Part shown: one piece after another, positions 23,020 to 34,691 of the stretch | How positions within the stretch are numbered: the first letter of the stretch is position 1 | Layout of the letters: the number at the start of each line of letters is the position of its first letter | DNA from: Voacanga thouarsii | Taxonomy: Eukaryota > Streptophyta > Magnoliopsida > Gentianales > Apocynaceae | Direction of reading: 5' to 3' | DNA length: 64,000 bases | Assembly: GCA_026120185.1 (NCBI GenBank) | Contig: JANUWF010001060.1 | Coordinates: 1-64,000, forward strand | Position numbers and translations under genes: made by a program | Notes under the pieces: generated by a model | Told to the model about the DNA's origin: nothing | The model's database searches: none | Seen by the model: only the letters and a program-made list of their open reading frames with translations

Positions 23020-24041
23020 GTCGCAAAACCCTCGCAAATTCGTCGCAATTAGTGACGAATTTGCGATGAATTTGCGACGAATTAGGGTTTTGAGTTTTTC
23101 AATTTTTTTTGTTTATATATTTTTTAATTAAAAGTAATCAACCGTTGCAAAACCCTCGCAAATTGCGAGGGTTTTGCGATGAACATTCAAAAATTTTTGT
23201 AAAAATATTTTTTTTAAAAATGAATGGCCGTCGCAAAACCCTCGCAATTTGTGAGGACTAAAAGCCATCACAAAACCCTCGCAAATTGCGAGAACTTAGC
23301 GATGGACATTCAAAAATTTTAAAAATATTTTTTAAAAAAACAATCGGTCGTCGCAAAACCCTCGCAAATTGCGAGGGTTATTTGCCGTCGCAAAATCCTT
23401 GCAATTTGCGAGGGTTTTGCGATGGACGTTCAAAATTTTTTTAAAAAAAAAATTTTAAAAAATAAATTACCGTTGCAAAACCCTCGCAAATTGCGAGGAC
23501 TTTGCGATGGACGTTCAAAAATTTTAAAAATATTTTTTTAAAAAATAATTTTTCAGTCGCAAAACCCTCGCAATTTGCGAGGGTTTTGCGATGGACGTTC
23601 AAAATTTTTTTAAAAAAATAAATTACCGTCGCAAAACCCTCGCAAAGTGCGAGGGCTAACTACCGTCGTAAAACCCTCGCAAATTGAGAGGACTTTGCGA
23701 TGGACGTTCAAAAATTTTAAAAATATTTTTTTTTAAAATAATTTGTCGTCGCAAAACCCTCGCAAATTGCGAGGGTTATTTGCCGTCGCAAAACCCTCAC
23801 AATTTGCGAGGGTTTTGCGATGGACGTTCAAAAAATTTTTTAAAAAATATTTTTTTAAAAAATAACTTGCCGTCGCAAAACCCTCGCAAATAGCGACGAT
23901 TTTGCTACGAATTGCGACGGGTATTTTGGCCGTTGCAATACCGTCTCAAAACCGTCGCAAATTGGTCAACTCGCGACTTGTTTGAAAATTGTCGCAAATT
24001 GGTCGCTATTAGCGACGGTATTGAAGCCGTCGCAAAAAATT
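23020..24041. repeat. CACTA right subterminal array
   Basis: Units near 23140, 23226, 23346, 23469, 23553, 23625, 23746 and 23868 carry CCGTCGCAAAACCCTCGCAA-TTTGCGAGGGTTTTGCGATGG followed by ACGTTCAAAAATTTTAAAAA-type linkers. The core palindrome is the same as in the left array, but the linkers are completely different. The last 180 bp change to GCGACGG-rich single motifs next to the end. Confidence 0.88.
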
Positions 24042-24070
24042 CGTCGCAAATCGCGATTTTTCCTGTAGTG
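24042..24070 (-). repeat. CACTA right terminal inverted repeat
   Basis: Reads ...CGCGATTTTTCCTGTAGTG into TAC. The reverse complement, CACTACAGGAAAAATCGCG, pairs with the left end over ~13 of the first 16 bases and then with GCGACG motifs. Confidence 0.9.
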
Positions 24071-24290
24071 TACTCCATTGACCATTAACTGAAAAATTAA
24101 CGCTTGAGTCATGCACATGGAGAACCTAATAATGTTGGAATCATATTGCCTGTAAACCAAGATTTAACATCTAAACTAGTCCGTGGACTATCAACTGAAA
24201 AATTAATTCTTGAGTCATATCCAACAAGAGCCCTCATAAGTTTTACATTTTGTATCCTACTCTGTAATAATATCTGGTTAGAAATGTAAG
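24071..24290. repeat. right part of interrupted unit plus third tandem unit
   Basis: 24074-24120 continues the unit interrupted at 16581 (TCCATTGACCATTAACTG...). 24119-24245 is a further copy (GTTGGAATCATATTGCCTG, CATCTAAACTAGTCCGTGG, ATCAACTGAAAAATTAATTC). On the minus strand this unit reads as an open stretch (DVKSWFTGN) that I do not recognise. 24291-24680 shows nothing I can assign. Confidence 0.65.
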
Positions 24291-24682
24291 ACAAATTAAT
24301 GACGTGTTGACCGTTGTCGTTTTCAGAAATGAAATTAACCAGAACAACATAGGATCCTTTATCCGTTTCCTCCATATATTACAACCGTTTTACAAAATTT
24401 TATAAAAAAAAAATGTGTGAGTCACCTTTGAGCTTTTTTTAAAAATTTATTTATTATCTTCTAACTCTGAAAATTGCTAAGAGATCAACAAAGCTATGGC
24501 TTTGCCTATATCTTAGTCATTTAATTCCTTTATTTCTTTATTTTATTTTCAAAATTCTTCACAAAAATTATTACAAATTTTCCCCCCTTTTTTCCCTCCG
24601 TTCTTTCCATTTATTTTTCTTTTTATACAAAGACCAACGAACTCCAGAATCAATGCCAGAACCCGCACAGCAGCAGCCGTCA

Positions 24683-24734
24683 AATACAAATAATAATAAT
24701 AATAATAATCATCATCATCATCATCATCATCATC

Positions 24735-24819
<85 letters not shown>

Positions 24820-24835
24820 TTTTTATTAAATAAAT
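24683..24835. repeat. (AAT)n(CAT)n(AAT)n microsatellite
   Basis: AAT repeats flank a (CAT)n block at about 24708-24736, followed by more than 25 further AAT/ATA units. Confidence 0.95.
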
Positions 24836-24839
24836 AAAT

Positions 24840-25110
24840 AATACACTATCCCTCTCTTCTTTACTTCCTCACGCCGCCGCTACCACAAGCCTCTACCCTT
24901 CCTCTTCTTTCTCCGTGGTATCACTACCAAAGCCCTTTCCCTCTCTCATTTCTTGATACTTTGTCTTCCATTGATGGCTGAGGCGGGGGAAGCTCACCCC
25001 TCCCTTGGCTGCCATCGCCGCCGCTGGCTACGTGCGGGCAGCTTGCCATGGGTAGTTGGCCAAGGCGGGCTTGCTTGGTCGTGTTGATCATGGCCTACCG
25101 ATCCCATCTT
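24840..25110 (+). other. GC-rich patch, possible gene 5' remnant
   Basis: A CT-rich leader (CCCTCTCTTCTTTACTTCCTC, CTTCCTCTTCTTTCTCCG) is followed by an ATG at 24974 opening a short Ala/Gly/Arg-rich frame (MAEAGEAHPSLGC) that stops after about 35 codons. Base composition differs from the flanks and looks like a 5' UTR plus first-exon start of a plant gene. I recognise no family. 25110-26080 is AT-rich and unassigned. Confidence 0.3.
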
Positions 25111-26086
25111 TGTTGACCTATTTCTTTTTCATTTTTTTCATTTTTCTTTCCTATTTAATGGATTAAATAAAAAATTTTCTTCCTTCATCTTAAAAAAATT
25201 GACCTATTTACTAATTTTTTCGCCCTAAAAAAATTAATACTTTCTCTTAAAAAAAATTAAATATATTATATATTAAAAAATAATGAATATACTTCTTATA
25301 TATCGTTTTATATATTAAAATTTGATATCAATAATTTTACGACCTACATACTTTTTATTTTTATTATACCATCTTACTATTTATATTATAATTTTTACTT
25401 TACATAAAATCTCGACCCAAGTCAAATACTATCAATTTTTTTAGTACAAGAATAGTATTTTTAAAATAAATGAGAAAATTTTAAAGGATGGTGTTTGCAT
25501 TTTTTTTTTCATTTTATTCAATCTAAAATTATAATATATTATATATTTTATTTTTATTGCAGCTATAGTTATTATGCTCTAAGTTTCGAGATTGAAGTGA
25601 ACTTTATACTTCTTACTCACTGATCTTCAAGGTTAGGATTTTTTTTTTTTTTGTTTACATTGAGTTGTGATTTATTATACTCATATTTATTTTCTTGCTT
25701 TTTCTTCCCGAAATGTATTTCTTACTGTTATTTTAAATAATGCATTAAGTTGTTTGCGGTGGTACTTTTATTTTTAATATTGTAATTGGTGTATATTACT
25801 TTGTTGAGACTACGTAGATGTTTTAAAAATTTAGAACATCATATTTTGGCTATTTCGAGAATAACTACAAATTTAAAATAACTTTTAAATAATATAGAAG
25901 AATACTACTGTTGTCATAATTAATTGTCCAAGTATTGTAAAAACTCTGTTGAAATTTTATTAAATTACATATAATAAATCTTTATTTATTCTCTCACAGT
26001 CATTGTACAAATACATTTTAATATAGTCTTGGTGGTTTAAATCATTATATTAGACATGGTGATTTAGATCATTACATGAAAATGAT

Positions 26087-26427
26087 TGGGTATCGAAGTT
26101 GGATGTATAATTCACTCCAACTGGGGCATCGGTGAACAATTATGTGTTATTGTTTCTGTTTGTAAGATTGTTACATTTCAAAACCGTGACGATTGCCATG
26201 TGCATCTTTTAAAATGAGGTTTCATACCAAATTATTGGGAATGGATGTCTCGTGACGAATAATACTAGTTTGATACATCAGCATCAATGTTTATTGAAGA
26301 TTTCAGATCACGCGATGCTGATCCATCATATATACATGAATTTGAAACGATTCTCAAAGAACTTCCACTCAAAAGTTCTATGATTCGCTTGCCCCCAATA
26401 AATGAATGTTTGAAAAATGTAACCAAT
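26087..26427 (+). pseudogene. CACTA TNP2 transposase N-terminal (Transpos_assoc-like) remnant
   Basis: A frame with three or more stops and at least one indel reads GYRSWMYNSLQ, then DDCHVHLLK*GFIPNYWEWM and SRDE. This corresponds to the transposase-associated domain at the N terminus of plant TNP2 proteins (RSWMY..., then a Cys cluster, then HL...GF.P.Y..W..HGE). The Cys cluster is mostly lost. The frame then stays open at 26287-26435 (FIEDFRSRDADPSYIHEFET). It ends at the LTR of the next element. It is not linked to the CACTA element ending at 24070, because that element's terminus lies between. Confidence 0.6.
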
Positions 26428-26438
26428 TGTTACCTAAC

Positions 26439-27131
26439 TGTTGACATCAGCTTTGCCGAGCCGACACAACGGTTACTTTGAGCCGATGCCGATTTGATAA
26501 GTTTGGATGAGCCAATAAAGTCAACGTTTAAAGCAGCCGACAGTCATAGTCAACATCGGCACCGCGAAGCCGATAAGAAGAAAAACAAACCCCTGATCTT
26601 TCGGCACAAGAATCCTGCACGACCGTTGGGAGTACTCTTCGGCTAGAAGAAACTCCACGATCTGTTAGTAGTTCAATTGCAGCAAGTATAAAGTGGGAGC
26701 ATCGCCCAGAACCAAAAAATCATCAACCATCAACCAATAACATTCAATTTCTATTTCTTCTACTTTGTCATCATTTACAGCTTTTTAGTTTAGGATTTCA
26801 ATTTCTTACAGCTTTCTTACCTCTTTGTTATAGTTTTCTTTTACAGCTTTATTTCTAATTTTTCCTTACAGCTTGTTGTTCTTCTTTCAAGTGTTAGACC
26901 TTTTTCTTTAGCAAGTTAATACAAGTATCAGTCTTTTGCCCCAGAAAAGTCCTTCCGTTGAACATTTTCAGCTGACTTTCTTGAGCCCTTTCTATAGTAA
27001 GTTCAAGAAACCCGGTCCCTGATTCAAAAGAGATCAGATATTATTTTTCATTTCACCATATCGGATCGTTTATGTTTATCGGAAAAGAAGCTGATCCCCG
27101 TCTGCATCGGCTCCTTATTTTGACAACAACA
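26439..27131 (+). repeat. E1 5' LTR
   Basis: 693 bp, same length as the 3' LTR. Rich in GCCGA/TCGGC words. Contains CAGCAAGTATAAAGTGGGAG near 26690, where TATAAAG may be the promoter. The 3' part ends CTTATTTTGACAACAACA. Confidence 0.93.
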
Positions 27132-27150
27132 TAGATTGGCACGCCCAATG
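27132..27150 (+). promoter_or_regulatory. E1 primer-binding site
   Basis: TAGATTGGCACGCCCAATGGG directly abuts the LTR end. ATTGGCACGCCCA is the form seen after 5' LTRs of Tat-group elements. I cannot name the priming tRNA with certainty. Confidence 0.6.
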
Positions 27151-27185
27151 GGAGCAGAGGTCAGTGTTCGTGATGCGTTCAGACT

Positions 27186-28623
27186 TGGGTATAAAAATCA
27201 TACAAAACTAAGCACATTCCCAATCAAGTTTAAATTAAAACATTAAATCCAAATCATACATATTAGTAAGCGTACTCATCATTAACTGAATATAGGGTTA
27301 AAATAAGTATCGATCCTCAAGGAACAAGTAGACATTAATTACCCTTCTTTCATTGTTTAACCGACTCGAAAAAGTGAAAAATAAATAAAAAGAAAGTAAA
27401 AAGGAAAATAAAAATAAAAATATGTATATGTCTGTGTCAAGGATGTAGATTTATGTAACTCAAACCATTGTTTAGACAAACATGATCTTAAATAACTTAA
27501 CCATTATCATAACCAATCATTCTCTTAGCACCATGAAAGATGAAGGTAGACTCACTTTGATGGTCAATCCATGAAATCACTATCTTCTAGATAAATTAGA
27601 ATCACTTGGTCCATCTCAACTAATTCATCCAAAAGACGCATTAAACACAATCCTTAATTAAATTCCCTTGGTCTCGACGAATTTAGAATATGGAATTAAT
27701 CAATGAACCCTTGGTCTCAGAAGACATCAATTAACCTTCAATTACCAGTTCTTAAACAATCAACCCCCTTTGGTCCAGCAAGTCAATTGCCAGCAGAATA
27801 TGAAATTAATAAATCGAAACACCCATCGACCCCCTTTGGTCTAGCAAGTCAATGGATAGAATCATCTAACTAATCTCGTAATAAGCATAAGTAATTGAAT
27901 ACCAAGAATAATAACCAATTAATCAAAAGATCAAATAACTCTAGAAATCATGAATATCTAAAAAAATGTTGAATTAGAATAAAACAATTAACATATCATT
28001 GTCAAGAAAAGGAAAACAAAGTAAAAGAAAGAATTCATAGACAAGCCTTCTTCTTCTTCTTTGAAGACCTTCTTGTACAACCCTCCTTGAATTTGAAGAA
28101 TTCTCCCTTGGACTGAGTGATTTTCTATGATGATCAATGAATTCTCCCCTTTTCCCTTGTGTTTTCCATCTATTTATAAGCTTAAGAGGTGCCTAAACTC
28201 GTGGGTACAAAGTTATTGGCCGAGTAGAAGTTAGAAGCTGCTAAAACTCTTTAGATTTCTAAAAACGCGTAGAAAGATCGCAGCACCGCCTCAGGGACAG
28301 ACCACAGCCGGCGCCGCCTTGGTCCTTCGGAGCCGGTGCCGCCTTGGTTCTGTTTCTCCACTCATTCGTTGATTTTTCTCCGAATTGTGCGCATACGTTC
28401 CAGAATGGAGCCGGCGCCGGTTCTAGCCTTACAGCCGATGCCGCCTCTGCTCTGCTTCGCGACGGTTTTACTTTGTTTTACCCAAAATCATGAGATAATG
28501 ACCAAAATACCTTTCCAAGGGTAAAATCTCAAATATGAAAGAATATGACTAGTTATTTCACAAAATGTATTACAAAAGAGCCTCAAATAACTAAGCAAAG
28601 TATAACCAATTTAGCTCCTATCA
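27186..28623 (-). mobile_element. solo LTR (E0-related) inserted in E1 leader
   Basis: Plus-strand start TGGGTATAAAAATCATAC, end TAGCTCCTATCA, i.e. TG...CA on the minus strand. The first 700 bp align with the E0 LTRs (GTTTAAATTAAAACATTAAAT, TATCGATCCTCAAGGAAC, CCTTGGTCTCGACG replacing CCTATACTCTAG). The right end (AACTAAGCAAAGTATAACCA) parallels 7790-7814. A GC-rich segment at 28260-28460 has GCCGGCGCCG motifs. I found no target duplication with these ends (AGACT against GTTTG), so the boundaries may be off by a few bases or the insertion rearranged. Confidence 0.65.
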
Positions 28624-28639
28624 GTTTGCATGCTATTGC

Positions 28640-30619
28640 TGTTAGGACGATCGATGGAAAACAATTCACAGTAGCCACCGGCACCGGATTCATCTGAGCG
28701 ACCCCCAGTCCGTGTTCTTTGGGGAGTTTTTGATCATTCGGTTACTACTGCCAGTTGTACTCAGGGTACTTCTGTAGAGCAAGGGTGTCAGTCCTCGCCC
28801 CCACCACCAGTGTCTCAATCGACGTCCACCTCATTGACGGCCATTCGACATACTATGGAACAATGTACTGGCGAACTCTTACAGGGTCTTATCCCACAAT
28901 TTGCTACTATTTTTCGACCTCTGCTTTAGAATGAGCTTCAACAATTTGCGCAGAGGCAAAATATGCAAACCTTCACTCCGCCATTGGGTTACCCTGCACA
29001 AGGGACAAACATGGCACCTAAATACCCCATGCCATCGGCTGATGGTGCACCCTCTCATTGTTCAGTGCACCTACTGCGGAGAAAAATGTCCTTCCCTGCT
29101 ATCGGGGGGCATCATGTACCAGGAATGGTGGCTCAAAACATGTTGCCAGTAGAAATGTTTCCAGGCAGAAGTCCGGTCCCAACGACAGGATTCCCAATAA
29201 CTTATGAAACAGCTCCAACCTTTGTTAGGGGAAACATGCCACCTTTTGGTGGATAGCCAAATTACTCTATTTCTTACCCTCCTTTATATCCGACAATCAC
29301 AGTGGCTAACCCAGGGCAGGGGATCGGAAGTACTGAGCCTTCCACGGGGCAAGGTCCCCGACTTGTCATGCAAAGTCCTTCACCTCAATTTCAACAGCCA
29401 TACCAGCCGGTTGATATGATAACAGAAACATTCCGTCGCAGTCACGGGATCGGCTCGTATACCAAAAATCTTACCCTGAGTAGGCGGATTCCATTGCCGT
29501 ACTCCCTCGAGTCTACAAACTGTCGGAGTTCTCAACATTTTTTGATGAAGATAATAAGTCCACCATAGAGCACATCGGAAGATTCACAGCACAGTGCGGT
29601 GAGTTAGGAAACAATGAATGGCATAAATTACAACTATTTTCATTGTCCTTGATAGGAGCAGCATTCACACGGTATGCCAATCTAGTTCCTAATTCTATAT
29701 ACTCATGGGCTGACATGGAAAGAATGTTTCACCAACATTTCTTTAAATCGGTACCGGAAGTTTCCATCGTTGATCTTTTGGCAATAAAACAAAAGGGATC
29801 AGAAGATGTTGCGGATTTTATTGAACGTTTTCGGCAAGCTAAGTCCAAGTGTACAACCCAGTTGCCTGAAACAGAGTGTGCTAGAATTGCTATTAGCAGG
29901 ATGCATCCACAGCTCAAAGAACGACTCATACTCTAAGACTTCTCGGATTTATCCCGGCTATTGTCTCATGCTGTTAGAATAGAAGAGATGATCAAGGGGA
30001 AAGAGAAGAGGCGTTCCGTCAAGTTCTCTCATGGCCAAACAATGATATCCATTATAGATGATACTAATGAGGAGGACGAGGAGTAAGCTATAGAGGTAAT
30101 GGCAGTAGAACTGGTAAAGGGCGCGTCCTATACGTGTCCTCAGTTGAATCATGACAAGGGAAGTGAGGAAATTGCCGCATCAGGGCCTACCTATTCGTTT
30201 GACGTCTTAAAAGCTGAACAAATCTTTGACTAACTGGTGGCAGATAAGCAGATTCGTCTGGCTTATGGACACACGATTCCAAGCCAGGAAGAGTTCAAAG
30301 GAAAACAGTACTATAAATGGCATAATTCTTTCTCGCATAGTACTAATAGTTGTATTATTTTCAGAAATATAATTCAGAAAGCCATCCAGGATGGAAGATT
30401 GAAGTTTGCAGATAAAAAGGAAGAGACTTTGGTAGACACAGATCCATTCCCGTTAGCCGATGTACACATGCTACAAACAATGATTGGGAAGCAGGAAGAA
30501 CATGCAAGAAATAATAAGCCTCGAGGGGACATTTCTACTTGGCCTCTGTTCCCGACCTTTAAAGACTCAAAAAAGACGAGAATAGCGGAAGCGAGCACAA
30601 CAAAGGCGGCTATCTGATA
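28640..30619 (+). pseudogene. E1 gag pseudogene
   Basis: Reading across frames gives a Pro/Gln-rich N-terminal part (LTAIRHTMEQCTGELLQGLI, IPQFATIFRPLL, stop, NELQQFAQRQ), then the Retrotrans_gag core at 29540-29935 (YANLVPNSIYSWADMERMFH; FKSVPEVSIVDLLAIKQK; DFIERFRQ). Next is a basic segment, then YYKWHNSFSHSTNSCIIFRN near 30310, a hallmark of Tat-group gag where a His/Cys pattern replaces the usual zinc knuckle. Stops include 28927, 29254, 29934, 30084 and 30231, plus a frame change near 29520. It aligns throughout with E2 gag on the minus strand. Confidence 0.85.
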
Positions 30620-30726
30620 CCTGGGTTGAAGAACAATTAGCCCCTAATCATGGTCAGAACATGCTCAGCATCTTACCATAAGTTTCCGAGCCACCTCTCG
30701 TTGAGAGTCCATGGAAGAGGATTTTC

Positions 30727-32731
30727 ATGTGGAAGAAAGAGCTGCAGTGGAGTTGGTTGACGTCAACATTCCCCCCAGAAGGGATGCTCTTTCCCATTCC
30801 GACAGCCCAAAGTATTAACCACCTCAGGCCCCTATACATCAAAGCACATATTAACGGCAAGCCACTTACTCAGATTTTTGTTGATGGTGGAGCTGTCTTA
30901 AACGTAATGCCTTTCTCTACCTTGAAACGGCTGGGAAAGGATAAGTTGGATTTGTCCCCTACCGATGTACAGATGGTTAACTTCACCGGAGAAGCAGCTG
31001 CGTCAGAAGGCGTTATCACCTATGAAGTCACAGTCGGGTCCAAAACCAGTAAAACGATCTTTTTTATAATTGATGCGAAGCCATCTTATTCCGTTTTATT
31101 GGATAGAGATTGGATTCATGCAAACCGTTGTGTACCGTCCACTTTACACCAAATGATGCTGATCTGGGATGGAGAACGGGCAGAGCAAATCCCAGCCGAT
31201 CCTAATCCGTTTTCAGCCGAAATCCACATGAACGAAGATCTGTTTTATCATCCGACCTTTGATCCAAGCCAATATGCCAAGCTAATGATGGCTCATAACT
31301 TGATCACCATTGAGGAACCAAACGGCCTACGACCAAAAGATTCAGAGGTCCGACGAGCTCCTGGCTTCGTTGCTCAAGACCCGTTAACGGAAGTAAACAT
31401 AGGAGAAGCAGGGGAGAACAGAATAGCCAAGGTAAGTTTACATTTGACTATTGAGCAAAGAGATAAGTTAACCTATCTAATCCGCAGGTACAAGGATTAC
31501 TTTGCATGGGACTATCACGAGATGCCAGGCTTAGACCGAAGTATTGTGGAACATCGCTTACCTGTCAAATAAGGCTTTAAACCCCATAAACAATCGGCAA
31601 GACGTTTTAATCCTGCATTGCTACCCAGGATCAAGGAGGAGGTAGAAAGGTTACTTCGATGTGGGTCTATCCGTACGTGCAGATATGCAGAATGGATATC
31701 TAACATCGTGCCGGTCATTAAGAAGAACAGTCAACTACGTGTCTGCATAGACTTCAGAAATGTGAACCTGGCCACTCCGAAGGATGAGTATGCTATGCCA
31801 ATGGTAGATATGTTAGTGGATTCTGTTGCGGGTAACCAGTTTTTAAGCTTCATGGATGGTTACTCAGGGTATAACCAGATATTCATAGCTGAAGAGGATA
31901 CACACAAAATGGCATTCCGTTGCCCGGGATCTATCAGCTTATTCGAATGGGTGGTCATGCCATTCGGTTTGAAGAACACTGGGGCCACTTTTCAGCGGGC
32001 CATGAACCTCATCTTCCACGATCTTATTGGTAGCACCATGGAGGTCTACATAGACAATTTTGTAGTAAAATCCCCCGTGTTCCTACAACACTTAGTAGAT
32101 TTGGAACAAGCATTCCTCCGGATGCGTTAGCACCATTTGAAGATCAATCCAACTAATTGTGCCTTTGGAGTTACGGAAGGGAATTTCCTTGGGTTTCTAG
32201 TACATCAGAGGGGAATTGAGATAGATCAGAATAAGGCCCGGGATATTCTACAAGCAAGACCGCCCCAGACGAAAAAGGACCTACAAAGTTTCCTAGGGAA
32301 GATCAATTTTTTACAGCGTTTTTTGGCAAATGCCGCAGGTAAACAGAAGGTATTTTCTTCTCTGTTACAATTAAAGTTATCTCAAGAATTTATTCGGTAG
32401 CCTGAGCATCAGGTAGCGTTTGATCAAATAAAGGTAGCTTTATCGCATCCTCTGGTGTTAGCTCCTCCACATACCCAGTCTCCCATGAAGTTATATATCT
32501 TAGTTGCAGAAGGATCTATCGGTATTTTATTAGCTCAGGATGACCAACGAGGGATAGAAAGAGCAGTATACTACCTTAGTCGGAATCTATCGGATACGGA
32601 GACCAGGTACACCCCTATTGAAAAGCTATGCTTATCTCTCCACTATGCATGCACAAAGTTGGAGCATTACATGTTATTTAGGGAAGTACATATCTGATGT
32701 AAGGTAGATTTAATCAAACTCTTGTTGAATC
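30727..32731 (+). pseudogene. E1 protease, reverse transcriptase and first RNase H (broken)
   Basis: One frame from about 30727 carries protease (VDGGA at about 30880-30894, then SVLLDRDWIH), the RT linker (FAWDYHEMPGLD), RT (FNPALLPRIKEEVERLL; VCIDFRNVNLATPKD; FLSFMDGYSGYNQIF; GATFQRAMN; VYIDNFVVKS) and RNase H (LLAQDDQRGIERAVYYLSRN; YTPIEKLCLSLHYA). In-frame stops are at 31570 (TAA), 32128 (TAG), 32398 (TAG) and 32695 (TGA). The RT catalytic YxDD is YIDN, so it could not polymerise even without the stops. The frame is cut by the LTR insert at 32732 and resumes at 36922. Confidence 0.93.
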
Positions 32732-32980
32732 TGTGAAACCCCACCTAAAACCAACCCTAGAGTAAGGGGGTCGGGAATGCATATCATATTATTTTGCATG
32801 AAATATATGTTTTTGAATGGTTTTATGTGCTTTAGAATCGTGGATTATAGGTTTAAATGCTTAGTTATGCTTGTTGAGTAGGAGGGGTAAAATGGTAATT
32901 TTGCTTGAGGTCAGAATAGGGAGATAACTTGAGGAGTAGATAAGAAAAATATGTGGGTGAGAAAATAAGAACAAGAGTTA

Positions 32981-33044
32981 GTGTGGTTTAGTGGTTAGAG
33001 CTTGGTGAATTAATTTCTAAGGTCATGAGTTCAAATCCCATTAT
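32981..33044 (+). other. tRNA-like A-box/B-box segment in the solo LTR
   Basis: GTGTGGTTTAGTGGTTAGAG resembles a D-arm/A box, and GGTCATGAGTTCAAATCCCA, 40 bp on, resembles a T-arm/B box (GGTTCRANTCC). The acceptor stem does not pair and the anticodon arm is poor, so it is not a tRNA gene. It may be a tRNA-derived SINE head or a pol III-like motif belonging to the LTR. Confidence 0.4.
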
Positions 33045-34623
33045 TTAAGTTTTATCATGATTATTTTCATTAAGTTTGAATTTTTGTTTTCTTGCATTCC
33101 ATAAAAATAGGAATGTTGTCTTAAGGGAGACATGAAGAGAATGTCCTAATCTTATCCTCATGTCCTAAAAAGAATTCTAGAGGAATTCTTGTCCTATTTA
33201 TTACCTCTAGCTTGTCCTAACATCTTTATAATTCAAAACCATTAAATCCTTTCTTTTAAATTCCAAAAAAATTCTGGGATAACTCCTCCACCATGAAATT
33301 CGAAAATCAGCTATGGTGGTTGGGTAGTTGGCCGAAAATAGGAGGGTAAATAGGAAGGGTTCCAAGAGAAAATCAATCACCATGAAAGGACCTTCAAATC
33401 TACCTTCATGTTGTTCATACTTTAGTGGAAAGAAATATGGAAATTTTCCAGAATTGTTGCAGCCCCTTTCTTCGAAAATTTAGGCCATAATCCCATTCAT
33501 TTGCTGCCAAGAAAATGGTCATTTTATGTGGCTTGGAAGCTGGAAAAACTGTGCAAATTTCGGACTGCACAAAACAGCACCAAACCAGAAAAAAAAACTG
33601 GGCATTTCGCAGCTTGCAATCAAGGAAATGGAGCTATTTTTAGTTCACCTTCAAGCCAGCAAATCTCTTCTGTATTTGTCCAGAAATAAGGCTGAAAAAC
33701 CAACCTTGGAAGACCCTCAAACACCCCAGAAGAACCTCTGAAAATCGAGCTAAGAGTGTGCAAAATTCTGCACCAAAAATTCTGCAATCATCGAAAATTC
33801 TGAACAACTTGAAACCAGAATTTTCCAGCCTTGCTTCCTTCTAGCCTAAGGCCGAAAATCATCTCCAACCTCTGTAAAAATTGAGCTTGCTCAGCTGTAG
33901 ACTGAACACCATAAACCCCACTCTTACCTTGAGCATAAGGACTCCATAGCTGCACCACAAAACACTCCTAAGATCACTCCATTCAAACTCTTTTGAACTT
34001 CAAATAATTTCAGCATTTTACTCCATTAAAATCACTCTTGCATTAGGCTAATTAACCAGAATTTTCTCTGCCTTCATGGACTGAATTTTGGCCAGCCTTG
34101 AGCAACATTAACCTTCAATCATTTCAGGAAAAACTCCATGTTCAGCCGGCACCATTGAAAGACATAGAAACCTCTCTTGATCAAAACACCATAGCTAACC
34201 TCTTACCTTAAACCTTTCCATTATTTCCTCCATTTAAATTTCAAAAAAATCTGATCATCCCCTCTCTTTCTAGCTGAAAACCGAAACCCTCACTCATTCC
34301 ATACCATTCGGCCAGCCTTCTACCAAAATTCGTGCAGCATTCTTCCAAATTCTCTCCATTTTCACCTAGAACACCAAGAACACACACTAACCTTCTTCAA
34401 GCCTAACCTTACTCTAAACACCTCCAATCACTCTCAAACACTCCCAAATCACTTCCATTTAATCCCTAAACCTCATTTCTGGTATTTATAACACAAAACC
34501 TCGCAAACAAAAATTTTCAAGCGGATCGAAATCAACCTTTTTCTTGAAGATCACAAGAACATCAACAAGGTAAGTCAAGAACAACTTTCTTATTCATCTT
34601 CTTCCATTCGATTATATCATTTA

Positions 34624-34625
34624 AT

Positions 34626-34690
<65 letters not shown>
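34624..34690. repeat. (CT)n microsatellite
   Basis: About 30 uninterrupted CT units starting at ATCTCTCTCT and ending at TCTTCTAACCG. It lies inside the solo LTR and just after an apparent leader (CAACAAGGTAAGTCAAGAAC at 34563). Confidence 0.97.

Positions 34691-34691
<1 letters not shown>

Larger units (their letters stand above)
16582..24070. mobile_element. CACTA (En/Spm) transposon, 7489 bp, non-autonomous
   Basis: Ends are imperfect inverted repeats. The left end starts CACAACAGGAAAAATTGC; the right end, reverse-complemented, starts CACTACAGGAAAAATCGC, and both run on into TATTTGTGACG/GATTTGCGACG. A 3-bp target duplication TAC flanks both sides (16579-16581 and 24071-24073), the size expected for CACTA elements. 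The empty site exists in the paralogous unit at 15974-15990 (CATCTGAACTACTCCATGG). Subterminal repeats fill 0.9 kb on the left and 1.0 kb on the right. Inside, only one transposase-like exon (17776-18035, minus) is recognisable and no TNP2 catalytic domain is seen, so transposition would depend on a relative. Confidence 0.92.

Noticed and set aside
32981..33044. Functional tRNA gene
   Set aside because: A and B box-like words are present but the acceptor and anticodon stems do not pair.
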